Shown: positions 51,609-61,412, counted from the stretch's first letter. The stretch is 64,000 bases of DNA from Dyadobacter sp. CY323 (GCF_021390245.1 NZ_JAJUXH010000007.1:186001-250000); one strand, 5' to 3'. Program-made: numbers and translations. Notes: generated from the letters alone by a model not told the origin.

Positions 51609-53132
51609 TCAATATCCCAGGTTCTGTTCGAGCTGGTTGTTGAGCTGCAACTCCCTGAACGGTATCGGATATACTAACCTGCTTTCGGTTACTTCGAAGG
51701 CATTTGCAGGGACAAATGTATACAGGCGTTTCATTTCATTTCCTTTTGCCGTGAGCACCGGGATCGCCTTGCCGGTTCTGATCAGATCCGTGTACCGGTG
51801 ATTTTCAAATGCAAGCTCGTGACGCGTTTCATTGGCCACATTTTCAGCAGTTGCGGTGGTGAGCGCAGGCAATCCGGCCCTGGCACGTACTGCATTGATG
51901 TACGGCAATGCACTGGCGGCTTTTCCCTGCTGGACCAGGCATTCCGCCAGCAGCAACATCGCACCGGCATATCTGAAAACCGGCCAGTTGTCATTCGTAT
52001 TAAACTCGCGTTGGTAAGGTGGGTTCAGGAATTTTTTGATAAAATAGCGATACGTTTTTCCGGCCTGTGGCGTATATCCCACCACGTTTTTCTCAACCTC
52101 ATAGGTGAAATTATCTCCGGTTTGCGTCCCCTGGATCACCGAAATGGATGCCGGCAGCCTTTTGTCGCCCGTCTCGTACGATTTGACGAGTTCTTCCGTG
52201 GGAACATTCCAGCCTCCGCGCGAAAGGGTACTCACGGGCAGACCCACAAGCAAGGATGCATTGGTTGTTTTAGGCAAAAATGTGTAGATAAAATCGCTCT
52301 GCTGGCCCGTGTTACCTTCCTGAAACTGAATCTCAAAGATCGACTCGCTGCTGTTTTTATTGGTCGGATTGAAAACCGAAGCATAATCCGTCAGCAACTG
52401 ATATTTCATTTTTGTAATGTCGAGCAGTTCTGCCTCCGCTTTTGCATATTCCTTCTCAGGTTTCGACATGTATGCGTAGGCGAGCAGCATTTTCGCCGCA
52501 CCTTTTGTAGCCCTTCCCGACTGAGGAAAAACGGTTGCCTCGGCCAGTTTAGGCATTGCTGCATTCAGGTCGGTCACGATCTGATCATATACCTGCTGAA
52601 CGGAAGATCTTGCCAGAAACGCATCATCTACCGAAACCACATCTTTCAGGTGCAGCGGCACACCGCCGTAATGCTGTACCAGATCGAAGTAGTAAAAAGC
52701 ACGCAGAAACAAGGCTTCCCCTAAAATCCGGTTCTTGGCCGGTTCCGGAACACCAGCCGCGCCGATCCGGTCGACGATGGCGTTCACCCGGGCAATTCCT
52801 GTGTAATTGTTGCGATAACGTCCATTGGTAACCGTAGTTTGCGGATTATCGCGGAACATGATAATGTCCTCCACCCAGTTTGCGGGACCTCTGTCGGCGG
52901 CATAGTAAGTAAAAAAAGTATTATCCGAGCGCATTTCGTCCATGTAGGCACCGGCGGCAACCATGCCGCGCAGGGTTTCATAGGCGCCCACCAGCGCCTG
53001 GTCAAACTGGGCCTCTGTTTTGAAATACGTGGCGGAACTGAGATTGGTCGGCGGGGCGAGATCCAGGAATTCTTCTTTACAGGAACTCAGAACTGCGGCG
53101 CCAATGATGAGTATGGTTAAAATATTTTTCAT
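51609..53132 (-). CDS. SusD/RagB-family outer-membrane lipoprotein
   Basis: 507 aa, lipobox VLSSC near residue 18, then KEEFLDLAPP. Core signatures: LFLRAFYYFDLVQHYGGVPL (about 145-165) and a C-terminal ENHRYTDLIRTGKA with LVYPIPFRELQLN. It caps the SusC encoded 56 nt upstream and binds the glycan. The glycosidase-like gene follows after 64 nt. Confidence 0.94.
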   Translation of the reverse strand: MKNILTILIIGAAVLSSCKEEFLDLAPPTNLSSATYFKTEAQFDQALVGAYETLRGMVAAGAYMDEMRSDNTFFTYYAADRGPANWVEDIIMFRDNPQTTVTNGRYRNNYTGIARVNAIVDRIGAAGVPEPAKNRILGEALFLRAFYYFDLVQHYGGVPLHLKDVVSVDDAFLARSSVQQVYDQIVTDLNAAMPKLAEATVFPQSGRATKGAAKMLLAYAYMSKPEKEYAKAEAELLDITKMKYQLLTDYASVFNPTNKNSSESIFEIQFQEGNTGQQSDFIYTFLPKTTNASLLVGLPVSTLSRGGWNVPTEELVKSYETGDKRLPASISVIQGTQTGDNFTYEVEKNVVGYTPQAGKTYRYFIKKFLNPPYQREFNTNDNWPVFRYAGAMLLLAECLVQQGKAASALPYINAVRARAGLPALTTATAENVANETRHELAFENHRYTDLIRTGKAIPVLTAKGNEMKRLYTFVPANAFEVTESRLVYPIPFRELQLNNQLEQNLGY

Positions 53133-53188
53133 TAGTAATGTCTTTTATTGGTCAGAATCGTACCACTGGAATTACTTGTTTACAAAAA

Positions 53189-56100
53189 TCAAAAGGACAC
53201 ATTCACCCCGGCCGTGAGCACTCTGGGCACCGGATAAGATGCCTGGTCCACGCCTTCCCGTAACCCGCCCAGTCCTGAATCGCTCACTTCCGGGTTCATT
53301 CCCGGATACTTTGTGAGGATAAATGCGTTTTGGGTCGTCACGTAGATCCTTGCCTTTTTGATGTACTTGCTTTGCAGCGGCAGGTTGTAGGCCAGTGTAA
53401 TGTTTTTGACGGAAAGATAGGAGCCATTCCAGATCCAGCGGCTGTTGTTGAACCGGTGCAAAGGATCAGAATTCGTCCGCGGAATGTTTCCTTTTCCCGG
53501 ATTTGCTTCCGACCGCCATCTCTCCGCCACTTCTTTTCTTACATTAAAAACACCGTCGATATTTTCAGTCCACTGGTAACTCACATCCATAATGTCGCCG
53601 CCGACCGAACCAGCCATTTGTATCCCCAGATCGAAGTTTTTGTAGGTAAACTGATTTGAAAAACCAAACAGGAACTTGGGGATCGGATTACCGATGAAGG
53701 TTTTGTCATACACATCGATCTTGCCATCAGCCTTACCATCCGGGCCGCTCACATCCCTGATCCTCACCGAGCCGACTTTGGAATTAACGCTTTTTGCGCC
53801 CTGGTCAAACTCCGCCTGGTTCATAAAAACGCCATCATAAATGTATCCGTAGAACTGCCCCATCGGATGTCCGACCTCCGTTCTTACATAATCGATGTTT
53901 TCCTGATAACCGCCTATTGGTGTGTTGTTTACGCCCAGCTTCATTACCTCATTCCGGTTCACGGTTACATTCAGATTACTGTTCCAGCGGAAAGCCCCGA
54001 CCAGATTTTTCGTTTCCAAACCGAATTCATGTCCCCAGAATTTGAACTCGCCCACATTGGAGGTCACCGACGAATAACCCGATGCCCAGGGAATGTCGAT
54101 GTTGTAAAGCAGCCCGTCCGTATTCTTTTTGTAATAATCATAAACGAAGAACACACGATCATTGAAAAGGCCCAGGTCAAAGCCGATATCCAGCTGGCGC
54201 GTCCGCTCCCAGCCCAGGTCCTGATTGGCCAGCCCCGACAGGCTGCCTCCCGCCACTACCTGATTCCCAAACACATAACTCGACCGGCCAATGGAGGGAA
54301 TAAAGGTATAGTTCCCGATGTTGTTGTTGCCGACAACCCCGTAGCTTCCACGGATTTTCAGATAGCTCAGTTTTGAAGCAGTAGCTAGGAAATCCTCGTC
54401 GGAAACGATCCAGCCTGCGGAAACAGAAGGAAATGAACCCCATTTATTATTTGACCCGAACCGGGAAGACCCATCCCTGCGCATGGCGGCCGAAAGCAGG
54501 TATTTGCCTTTATAATTGTAGTTCAATCGTCCGAGCATGGAAAGGATAGACCACTCCCCCGCTCCGGCAGTCCCGATCCGCGTGGTAGCCACATTGATCC
54601 AGTCGATGGCGTCGTCCGGAAAATCCGTCGCATTGATATTACTGAACTCGGAAGTGAATTTTTGTGAATTGTAACCCACAAGCACGTCAAAATTATGGTC
54701 CTTAATCGATTTCGAGTAGGTTAATGTGTTCTCAACCAGCCAGGAAAGGTAATTATCGGTGTTGTAAGAACCGGTTGCCAGCACCGGCGGAGCAACGAAC
54801 ATCCCGCCGCCAGCTGTTGAAGGCCTGAAACTCCGCAACGAAGAATTGCCCAGGTCGGTGTTGAGGGAAATGCGGTATTTCAGGTCTTTGAGAATGGACC
54901 ATTCGCCGTAGACGTTCCCGATTGCGGTCGTTCTTTTTTGCGGCGCTTTTTGCTCGGTAAGTACGCGGTACCAGTTCGGATTGGGAAACATGCCCGGTGC
55001 AGACATGGAAACCGGCAGCGTACCATCCGGGTTTTTATAGTTCAGGCTCGGGTCCATCAGGTAGGCGCCGGAGATGATGTTCCAGTATCCGTCCGTTGTA
55101 AAATTCTGGCTCAGCTGATGCGTTACGGCCACATTGATCCCGAATGTGAGCTTATCGGAAGCTTCGTAAATGTTGTTGGAACGCAATGTAAACCGGTTCG
55201 CATAGGTGTTGAGCATGACGCCATCCTGCTTGTTGTAATTCAGGTTTACGGTTGATTTGAGCCGCTGCGTACCGGAAGAAAGCGACAGATTGTAGTTTTG
55301 CGTGGGTGCGTCCCGCAGCAGAACGTCGAACCAGTTGGTACCATCGTTCGGGCCGTATTTTTCAGGATTCTGATATTCTACCGGCACGCCGCCGGTGTAG
55401 CCGCTGTAAATGGCTTCGTCTTCATACCACTCCTTTTTAAACTGGGCAAATTCACGTGCATTCATCAGCTCCGGCCGGCCGCGTTTTGGCACCACCTGAA
55501 CGCCAATGTATGAACTGAAATCAATCCTTGTTTTTCCATCTTTGGCCGATTTGGTGGTGATCAGAATCACGCCGTTTGCTGCCCGCGACCCATACAAGGA
55601 AGACGCCGACGCATCTTTCAAAACCGTAAAGGATTCGATCTCTTCCGGGCTGATCCGCTCAATGCCGCCCACAATGGGAAACCCGTCCACCACGTAAAGC
55701 GGCGTGTTTCCCGCGCTGATGGACGCCTGGCCCCGGATCCGGAACGACATTCCCGCTCCGGGCGTACCCGTGCTCTGGTAAACCTGAACGCCCGCAAACT
55801 GCCCCTGCAATTTCTGCCCGATCTGCGCGACCGGCATATCCGCAACGGTTTCGGCTTTCAGCGTGCTGACCGCGCCGGTTACTTCACGTTTTTTCTGCGT
55901 TCCATAACTCACCACAACCACCTCATTCAGCGCACGCACGTCCGCTTTCAGCGATACATTCAAGGTTGCGCCGCCCACCGGTAACTCCACACTTTCATAT
56001 CCTACAAAACTAAAAATCAATTCTTTGGAATCGTCGGGAATGGAAATGCGGTACACGCCGTTCGCGTCGGAAGTGGTGCCGGTCGTCGTGCCTTTCAGGA

Positions 56101-56644
56101 TTACATTCACACCCGGCAGTCCGGCCCCGGTTTCCGCATCAATGATCGTTCCGGTAATAAATTTGTCGAAACTGCGCTGCGCGGGAATTTTACCCGGAGT
56201 TTCTGCACTGTTGATCGGCCCCTGCGGATTTTTCGTTTCGGCGGGAGCCAGTTGTTCGAGCTGGTTCAGCTCCTGATTTTTCAGCTTCGTTTCGGGATCT
56301 CCTTTTTTGGTAATGATGTAGCCGCCATTCTTTCCTTTTTTGTAGGTCAGACCCAGCGGTACGAGCAGCTTGTGCAGGCTGCGCTCGAAATTATTGTCCC
56401 TGACAATCCGGTCAGACTGCACCGAATAGCCTTCCACCATCGAATCGACGAACAGAATATCAACTTTATACAGATTTTTGAATTCCAGCAGAACATCTTT
56501 CAGCTGCCGGATCGTCGGTTGTGTGTCCGTTTTGTTGTTCGCAGGCTTTTGCTTGATCGAACTTGCAAGCAACTGGGCGGTCCCGGATTGTATACTACTC
56601 CCGAAGGCGACCAGCAGCAGGAGCACTCGTAATTTTGTTTTCAT
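53189..56644 (-). CDS. SusC/RagA-type TonB-dependent transporter with STN domain
   Basis: 1151 aa. Signal peptide about 1-24 (LLLLVAFGSSIQSGTAQ), STN about 40-115 ending GGYIITK, regulatory-like domain about 160-235 (TGTIIDAETGAGLPGVNVIL), plug (NEVVVVSYGTQKKREVTGAV; DASASSLYGSRAANGVILIT), barrel to AGVNVSF. The STN domain and the upstream FecR/sigma genes mark a signal-transducing transporter. It is a relative of the SusC at 235-3792. Context with RhaM/RhaT suggests a rhamnose-bearing ligand. Confidence 0.95.
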   Translation of the reverse strand: MKTKLRVLLLLVAFGSSIQSGTAQLLASSIKQKPANNKTDTQPTIRQLKDVLLEFKNLYKVDILFVDSMVEGYSVQSDRIVRDNNFERSLHKLLVPLGLTYKKGKNGGYIITKKGDPETKLKNQELNQLEQLAPAETKNPQGPINSAETPGKIPAQRSFDKFITGTIIDAETGAGLPGVNVILKGTTTGTTSDANGVYRISIPDDSKELIFSFVGYESVELPVGGATLNVSLKADVRALNEVVVVSYGTQKKREVTGAVSTLKAETVADMPVAQIGQKLQGQFAGVQVYQSTGTPGAGMSFRIRGQASISAGNTPLYVVDGFPIVGGIERISPEEIESFTVLKDASASSLYGSRAANGVILITTKSAKDGKTRIDFSSYIGVQVVPKRGRPELMNAREFAQFKKEWYEDEAIYSGYTGGVPVEYQNPEKYGPNDGTNWFDVLLRDAPTQNYNLSLSSGTQRLKSTVNLNYNKQDGVMLNTYANRFTLRSNNIYEASDKLTFGINVAVTHQLSQNFTTDGYWNIISGAYLMDPSLNYKNPDGTLPVSMSAPGMFPNPNWYRVLTEQKAPQKRTTAIGNVYGEWSILKDLKYRISLNTDLGNSSLRSFRPSTAGGGMFVAPPVLATGSYNTDNYLSWLVENTLTYSKSIKDHNFDVLVGYNSQKFTSEFSNINATDFPDDAIDWINVATTRIGTAGAGEWSILSMLGRLNYNYKGKYLLSAAMRRDGSSRFGSNNKWGSFPSVSAGWIVSDEDFLATASKLSYLKIRGSYGVVGNNNIGNYTFIPSIGRSSYVFGNQVVAGGSLSGLANQDLGWERTRQLDIGFDLGLFNDRVFFVYDYYKKNTDGLLYNIDIPWASGYSSVTSNVGEFKFWGHEFGLETKNLVGAFRWNSNLNVTVNRNEVMKLGVNNTPIGGYQENIDYVRTEVGHPMGQFYGYIYDGVFMNQAEFDQGAKSVNSKVGSVRIRDVSGPDGKADGKIDVYDKTFIGNPIPKFLFGFSNQFTYKNFDLGIQMAGSVGGDIMDVSYQWTENIDGVFNVRKEVAERWRSEANPGKGNIPRTNSDPLHRFNNSRWIWNGSYLSVKNITLAYNLPLQSKYIKKARIYVTTQNAFILTKYPGMNPEVSDSGLGGLREGVDQASYPVPRVLTAGVNVSF

Positions 56645-56793
56645 AAATAATGATTTGTTAAGATTAAAACATCTCTCATTGCTTTATTCCTCCTCAAATG
56701 GTGTTTAACAGATAGTCCGGACTACCGCTAAACTGTGGCTTTCAAAGTTTTACACCGGCCGATATAAATCTTCAAATGCACCCGGAATGAGGC

Positions 56794-57825
56794 TTATTTT
56801 AGTTTCTTATTGAGGATAACGATTTTGTTCTTACCCTTTTTTTCATAGATAAAATCCGATGGCTCACTAAGAATGTCCAGCAGCTCCTCGGCGTCCATTG
56901 CCGTAAATGAGCCCGATATGGTCAGGTCTGATAATGCCTGGTCCTGGATGATGATTTTAGTCCCGAAATGTTCCTGAAGCTGAATGCCTATTTCGCTCAA
57001 CGAGGTATTTTCAAATATAAACCGATGGAATTTCCAGGCGGAGAAATTGGCGGGCTGCGCGGTCTTTCGCACATTGGCCGCGCCATTCCCATCCACCGTT
57101 ACCAGGTCGCCCGGTTTCATGGTCAAAATTTTATCCGCATTTCCTTCCAGATAGTTCAGCTGAACTTTTCCTTTGTTCAAGACAACCTGCGTACCTCTCG
57201 GTCTGGCGTATACGTTGAACTCGGTGCCCAGTACTTCGATATTGACATGCTTGTCGGTGAGTACAATAAAACGCTGGTGGTTTTGGGTGTGGATTACGTT
57301 AAAACTCGCTTCCCCACTCAGCCGCACCTCCCGTTTTTCATCGCCAAAACCGAATCTCGGGACGAAAAGCCGCGAATTGGCATTGAGCACCACCTTGCTC
57401 CCGTCCGGGAGATCCACTTTTCTGACCTCGCCATAAGCAGTCGCATAATTCTGGTACAAGATCTCATCCCTCAGCAGCCAGCCCACAAAACAGGCCAATA
57501 CTAAAATCACCGAGGCGGCGATCAACTTTACGTAACCGGACAGCAGTCCAACAGGCGTTTCGTCATCCTGCAAACTGTCAAGCCTAAGATTGTCTTCACC
57601 CGCATGACTATTTTTCCATTCCAAATACCGTTCATAACCCGCCTTTACATCCACCGGATATTGCTGGTTGATTCTTTCGTACTCGTAAAGCCATTCAAAA
57701 AACTGCTCACGGTTCTCCTTATGCTTCGCCCATTCTTCGATCAATTGCTTCTGAAGAGCGGTTGTATTTCCTTTCAGGTAGCTGAAAACGATCTCCCGGG
57801 TAATATCTGGTTCCATTTGTTCCAA
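56794..57825 (-). CDS. FecR-family anti-sigma factor
   Basis: 343 aa. Sigma-binding N-terminus, membrane helix about 100-118 (LIAASVILVLACFVGWLL), FecR domain about 130-230 (KVDLPDGSKVVLNANSRLFV, VRLSGEASFNVI) and DUF4974-like C-terminus. It is the paralog of 3835-4845 with the same domain lengths and long shared stretches, including RPRGTQVVLNKGKVQLNY. It lies 20 nt from the sigma gene and 149 nt from susC. Confidence 0.92.
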   Translation of the reverse strand: MEQMEPDITREIVFSYLKGNTTALQKQLIEEWAKHKENREQFFEWLYEYERINQQYPVDVKAGYERYLEWKNSHAGEDNLRLDSLQDDETPVGLLSGYVKLIAASVILVLACFVGWLLRDEILYQNYATAYGEVRKVDLPDGSKVVLNANSRLFVPRFGFGDEKREVRLSGEASFNVIHTQNHQRFIVLTDKHVNIEVLGTEFNVYARPRGTQVVLNKGKVQLNYLEGNADKILTMKPGDLVTVDGNGAANVRKTAQPANFSAWKFHRFIFENTSLSEIGIQLQEHFGTKIIIQDQALSDLTISGSFTAMDAEELLDILSEPSDFIYEKKGKNKIVILNKKLK

Positions 57826-57845
57826 GATTTAGTATGTGAATGTTG

Positions 57846-58502
57846 CTATTGGCAAAAACCGATCAATAGAAGAAACCACTTCCCTTTCAACTCTTTCCTG
57901 ATCTGCTGGATAGCCTTAGTCATTTGCTCCTTCACAGTTTTGATAGATATTTCCAGGTCGTTTGCGATTTCCTGGTATTTTTTTCCTTCGACCCGGTGCA
58001 TGATGTAAATTTTCCGGCGTTTGAGCGGCAGGGCATTCACGGCCTTTTCCACATCCTGATAGGTTTCTTCATACTGCGTGAGCCCATCGGGCTGCTGGTC
58101 TTCCCGGATGGGTACGAGCTCCGCAAATTCCAGAGAAGTACTTCTCCTCATTTCCGTTTGCACATAATTAAAAGCACTGTTTCTGACACAGGTAAACAGA
58201 TAGGCACGGAATGAGCTGTCGATTTTTAAATACAGCCTTTGCGCGAAAAACTTAAAAAAAACATCTGCGACAATATCCTCGGCAATTTCTTTGGAAGACA
58301 CATAACGGACCGCATGACTGCAAAGCGGGGCGTAGTACCATTTGTAAAGAGCCTCGGCCCCGGCAGATGAATCTTTTTCAAAGGCGCGTTTCAGCAGCAT
58401 TTCAGAATCTATGACCTTTACGGCGTCCTTTTCATGAATGGGTCCGGGCAACAACCGTCGCTGCTTCCCTGCCGGATCCATAAACTGTTCTTCTTTTTCC
58501 AT
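57846..58502 (-). CDS. ECF sigma-70 family sigma factor (intact paralog)
   Basis: 218 aa. Region 2: SHAVRYVSSKEIAEDIVADV, FRAYLFTCVRNSAFNYV; region 4: LPLKRRKIYIMHRVEGKKYQ, EIANDLEISIKTVKEQMTKA. It is the closest relative in the window of the interrupted factor at 4896-5558 and has Glu where that gene has TAA. It heads the sigma-FecR-SusC-SusD locus of the rhamnose-linked operon. Given the similarity of the two factors, it might also serve the orphaned first locus. Confidence 0.94.
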   Translation of the reverse strand: MEKEEQFMDPAGKQRRLLPGPIHEKDAVKVIDSEMLLKRAFEKDSSAGAEALYKWYYAPLCSHAVRYVSSKEIAEDIVADVFFKFFAQRLYLKIDSSFRAYLFTCVRNSAFNYVQTEMRRSTSLEFAELVPIREDQQPDGLTQYEETYQDVEKAVNALPLKRRKIYIMHRVEGKKYQEIANDLEISIKTVKEQMTKAIQQIRKELKGKWFLLLIGFCQ

Positions 58503-58705
58503 CTCTGTCTCGGGTCTAGATGATGCATGCTGCCTTTAATTAAAGACAATCTGGGTTGAAAAAAGTCCTATCCGGATTTCATACTTTTTTCGATTATTTT
58601 CTTTTTAGCCAATTAATATTTGGAAATTTTCTAATATGTCAGATTGATAGCTGCCGTTGCTGCATTTTAACCTTATGTCTAAATCACCATTCAATACAAA
58701 AGATA

Positions 58706-58734
58706 AAGCCGCCTCATTTACATTGAGACGGCTT
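58706..58734 (-). terminator. Intrinsic terminator after the nucleoside-permease-like gene
   Basis: An 11-bp stem with one G-T pair (AAGCCGCCTCA/TGAGACGGCTT) and a 7-nt loop is followed on the minus strand by TTTATCTTTT, 31 nt after the stop at 58766. The remainder of the 263-nt gap to 58502 shows nothing else clear. Confidence 0.7.
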
Positions 58735-58765
58735 CATCACAGGCTATACCCCACAGATCCTGCAT

Positions 58766-59980
58766 TTACGCTGCAACCACGGCCGGCACATCTGCCTGCG
58801 GCGCTTTTTCGCTTTTGAAAAAGAGGACAAAAAGAACAAGTACCAGCACAGCTATACCGGCCGGAACCATCCAGATCGCAGACCAGTTTTTCACACCTTC
58901 AACCGTGTAAATATCCGCCACCACTCCCGCAATCCAGGAGCCGATTCCCATGCCCAATCCATAGGTAGCGATTGAAAAAAGGCCTTGCGCAGAAGATCTG
59001 ATCCGGACATCGGCTTTATTATCGGTATAAATGTGGCCGGTAATGAAGATGAAGTCGTACGAAATTCCATGCAACGCGATAGCCAGATATAACATCCACT
59101 CACTGGTTTGCGCATCCCCGAATCCAAATCCGATGAAACGCAGGATCCAGGCGACCAGGCCGGCGATGAGCATCCATTTCACACCAAACCGCTGGAAAGC
59201 AAATGGGATCAGCAGGATGAATACTACCTCGGACACCTGGCCCAGAGACATCTTATTTTCGACATTCAGCATACCCGAATCATTCAGCGAAGGGTTGGCG
59301 AGGGCATAGTAAAAAGACAGCGGAATACAGATCAGCATCGATGAAATGAAGAATATCGTAAACGACCGGTCTTTGAAAAGCCGGAATGCATCCAGTCCCA
59401 GGATCGACGTGAAGGATTTGCTGGTTGACGGCTTTGGCGGGGTATCCGGCAGAAAAAAAGCGAAGATTCCATAGAAAAAAGAGACATACATGGCGATCTC
59501 GAAAATCGCCACCTTATCTCCCAATGCATAATATCCGATGATGTTGGTTACAATAATCCAGGCCACGGTGCCTATGACGCGGATCGAAGAAAATTCCTTT
59601 TCCGAGCTCGTCATGTGCTGCATGGAAATGGAGCTTGCCAGAACGAGCGTTGGCGCAAAAGTGAGGCAATACATCAGGATCACCCAGAAAAACGTTCCGG
59701 GATCTTCTGTCCGGCAGATCAGCCAGAGGAAAAACGCGCCGAGCAGATTGAGTACACCCAATACTTTCTGCGCTGAAAAATAGCGGTCGGCGATCATACC
59801 CATGAAGAACGGCGATACGATCATTCCGATCGAAAACGTGGCATATGCATTACCCACCTGCACGCCGGAAGCGCCAAGTTGTGTGAACATATACTTACTC
59901 ATCTGACCATACCAGGCCCCCCAGACAAAAAACTGAAGGAACATCATCGTCATTAACATGATTCGTGTTGATAGTTTCAT
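58766..59980 (-). CDS. Nucleoside:H+ symporter-family (NupG-like) MFS transporter
   Basis: 404 aa with 12 hydrophobic segments. The start MKLSTRIMLMTMMFLQFFVW and GAWYGQMSKYMF, SIGMIVSPFFMGMIADRYFS, SSIRVIGTVAWI are typical of the NupG/XapB branch in Bacteroidota. It may carry a nucleoside or a sugar-like ligand by proton symport. It follows the FucP-like transporter by 40 nt on the same strand, with two CCTAAACC copies in the gap. Confidence 0.85.
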   Translation of the reverse strand: MKLSTRIMLMTMMFLQFFVWGAWYGQMSKYMFTQLGASGVQVGNAYATFSIGMIVSPFFMGMIADRYFSAQKVLGVLNLLGAFFLWLICRTEDPGTFFWVILMYCLTFAPTLVLASSISMQHMTSSEKEFSSIRVIGTVAWIIVTNIIGYYALGDKVAIFEIAMYVSFFYGIFAFFLPDTPPKPSTSKSFTSILGLDAFRLFKDRSFTIFFISSMLICIPLSFYYALANPSLNDSGMLNVENKMSLGQVSEVVFILLIPFAFQRFGVKWMLIAGLVAWILRFIGFGFGDAQTSEWMLYLAIALHGISYDFIFITGHIYTDNKADVRIRSSAQGLFSIATYGLGMGIGSWIAGVVADIYTVEGVKNWSAIWMVPAGIAVLVLVLFVLFFKSEKAPQADVPAVVAA

Positions 59981-59986
59981 TTGATT

Positions 59987-60000
59987 AAAGGTTTAGGATA
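59987..60000 (-). promoter_or_regulatory. CCTAAACC leader motif, proximal copy
   Basis: The minus strand reads TATCCTAAACCTTT, ending 6 nt before the ATG at 59980. It is one of two copies, 19 nt apart, in a 40-nt gap. Confidence 0.5.
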
Positions 60001-60005
60001 CTTAT

Positions 60006-60020
60006 AAAGGTTTAGGATAA
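60006..60020 (-). promoter_or_regulatory. CCTAAACC leader motif, distal copy
   Basis: The minus strand reads TTATCCTAAACCTTT directly after the stop codon of the FucP-like gene; 19 nt upstream of the proximal copy. Confidence 0.5.
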
Positions 60021-61325
60021 TTATTGATAAACGGGTGCATTTTGATTTGACGCCCGGCTGCTTTTCCATTCTTTCTTTTTCCAGCCCCAGGTTGCGTAAA
60101 AGAACAGGTACGAATAACATGGAATCAGCACGAGCACAGCCGTTTGGGGCGAGTCGGGGTTCCAGTCTATGATGCTTCCGAACAGTAATGGAAATATCCC
60201 GCCCCCGATCACCGACATCAGCAGCAGGGCCGAGCCCATTTTAGTAAACTTGCTGAGGTTGCGGATCGCGAGCCCCCAAATTACTCCCCAGAGCAATGCA
60301 GCGCCGAAACCGGTGCAGATCAGACAGTAAATCGAGACCATACCCGTTGTAAAATAGGCAGCCATAATCAGGATAAAACCAGAGATCGCGCAGTATTTCA
60401 GTGCCGCCTGCTGCGAAAGCCATTTAGGAATAAGAACAGTACTCGCCACATAGCCGACCAGCATCGCATACAGGGTATACTCCGCGAAATGCCTCGATTC
60501 CTGCAAAGGAATGCCGAGGTTCCGGCTGTATAAAATGATCCCGTCGATAGGGATCACCTCACAGCCGCCGGCCATAAACAACGCAATCACGCCGAGCACG
60601 AGGTAGGGATACTGGAATACCGATGTTTTGCTTCCCTCCGGTTTTTCACTCCCCAGCGGTTCGCTTTCGCTTTCTTCTACTTCGGGTAACTTGGAGAAAA
60701 ATACCATTACCGCCAGCAAAGCAAGTATTGCGGTAATGACCAGGTACGGATCGACTACTTTTAATACATACTCATCCAGAATAGCCGCTTTTTCTTCTAT
60801 GCTGGCAGTTGAAATACTGGCGACGATTGAATCTGCATTTAACAAAAAAATGGCCCCCAGGATACGCTGACTTAATATTCCGGCCGTTTTGTTGGCAATA
60901 CCCATAAACCCGATCCGCTGTGCGGTACTCTCTGCGGGACCAATAATGGCGACATACGGATTAGCGGCAGTCTGCAGAAGCGCCAGTCCCGTGCCGGTAA
61001 CAAACAAGCCCCCGAGGAAAAGCAGGTAGGTCCTGGAAAACGCGGCCGGAACGAACATGACGGTACCAAGTGCCATAACCAGCAAGCCAATCACCATTCC
61101 TTTTTTGTAACCGGTATGTTTCAGGATCCAGGCGGAAGGTATCGCCATGAAAAAGTAGGCGATGTAAGAAGCAAATGCAACGAGCAGCGACTGGAAATTG
61201 GTGAGTTCCAGACAGATCTGAAAGTACGGGATCAGGATGCCATTGACCCACGTAATAAAGCCAAAAACAAAAAACAGGATCGCAATAATGACAAGCGGAT
61301 AAATATAGGATTTCACCTTGGCCAT
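60021..61325 (-). CDS. FucP/GluP-type sugar:H+ MFS transporter
   Basis: 434 aa, 12 hydrophobic segments. FVFGFITWVNGILIPYFQIC, FFMAIPSAWILKHTGYKKGM and GTGLALLQTAANPYVAIIGP are hallmarks of the fucose/glucose-galactose permease family. It imports a monosaccharide through the inner membrane. It lies downstream of SusC/SusD (61528-64000), so the pair forms an outer- and inner-membrane route for one sugar source. A hairpin and a heptad array separate it from susD. Confidence 0.92.
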   Translation of the reverse strand: MAKVKSYIYPLVIIAILFFVFGFITWVNGILIPYFQICLELTNFQSLLVAFASYIAYFFMAIPSAWILKHTGYKKGMVIGLLVMALGTVMFVPAAFSRTYLLFLGGLFVTGTGLALLQTAANPYVAIIGPAESTAQRIGFMGIANKTAGILSQRILGAIFLLNADSIVASISTASIEEKAAILDEYVLKVVDPYLVITAILALLAVMVFFSKLPEVEESESEPLGSEKPEGSKTSVFQYPYLVLGVIALFMAGGCEVIPIDGIILYSRNLGIPLQESRHFAEYTLYAMLVGYVASTVLIPKWLSQQAALKYCAISGFILIMAAYFTTGMVSIYCLICTGFGAALLWGVIWGLAIRNLSKFTKMGSALLLMSVIGGGIFPLLFGSIIDWNPDSPQTAVLVLIPCYSYLFFYATWGWKKKEWKSSRASNQNAPVYQ

Positions 61326-61377
61326 ATTCTGAGTGGGTTAACTGGGCATCATTTAAACAAAGCATTAAAACACCAAA

Positions 61378-61411
61378 TATCCCGGCCGCAACAAAACATT
61401 GCGCCGGGATA
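61378..61411 (-). terminator. Strong hairpin between susD and the MFS gene
   Basis: TATCCCGG pairs with CCGGGATA and CGCAA with TTGCG around a 7-nt loop, with one bulged C: 13 bp in all. No T run follows, so it more likely lowers expression of the downstream transporter or protects the susCD message than terminates fully. Confidence 0.5.
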
Positions 61412-61412
61412 C

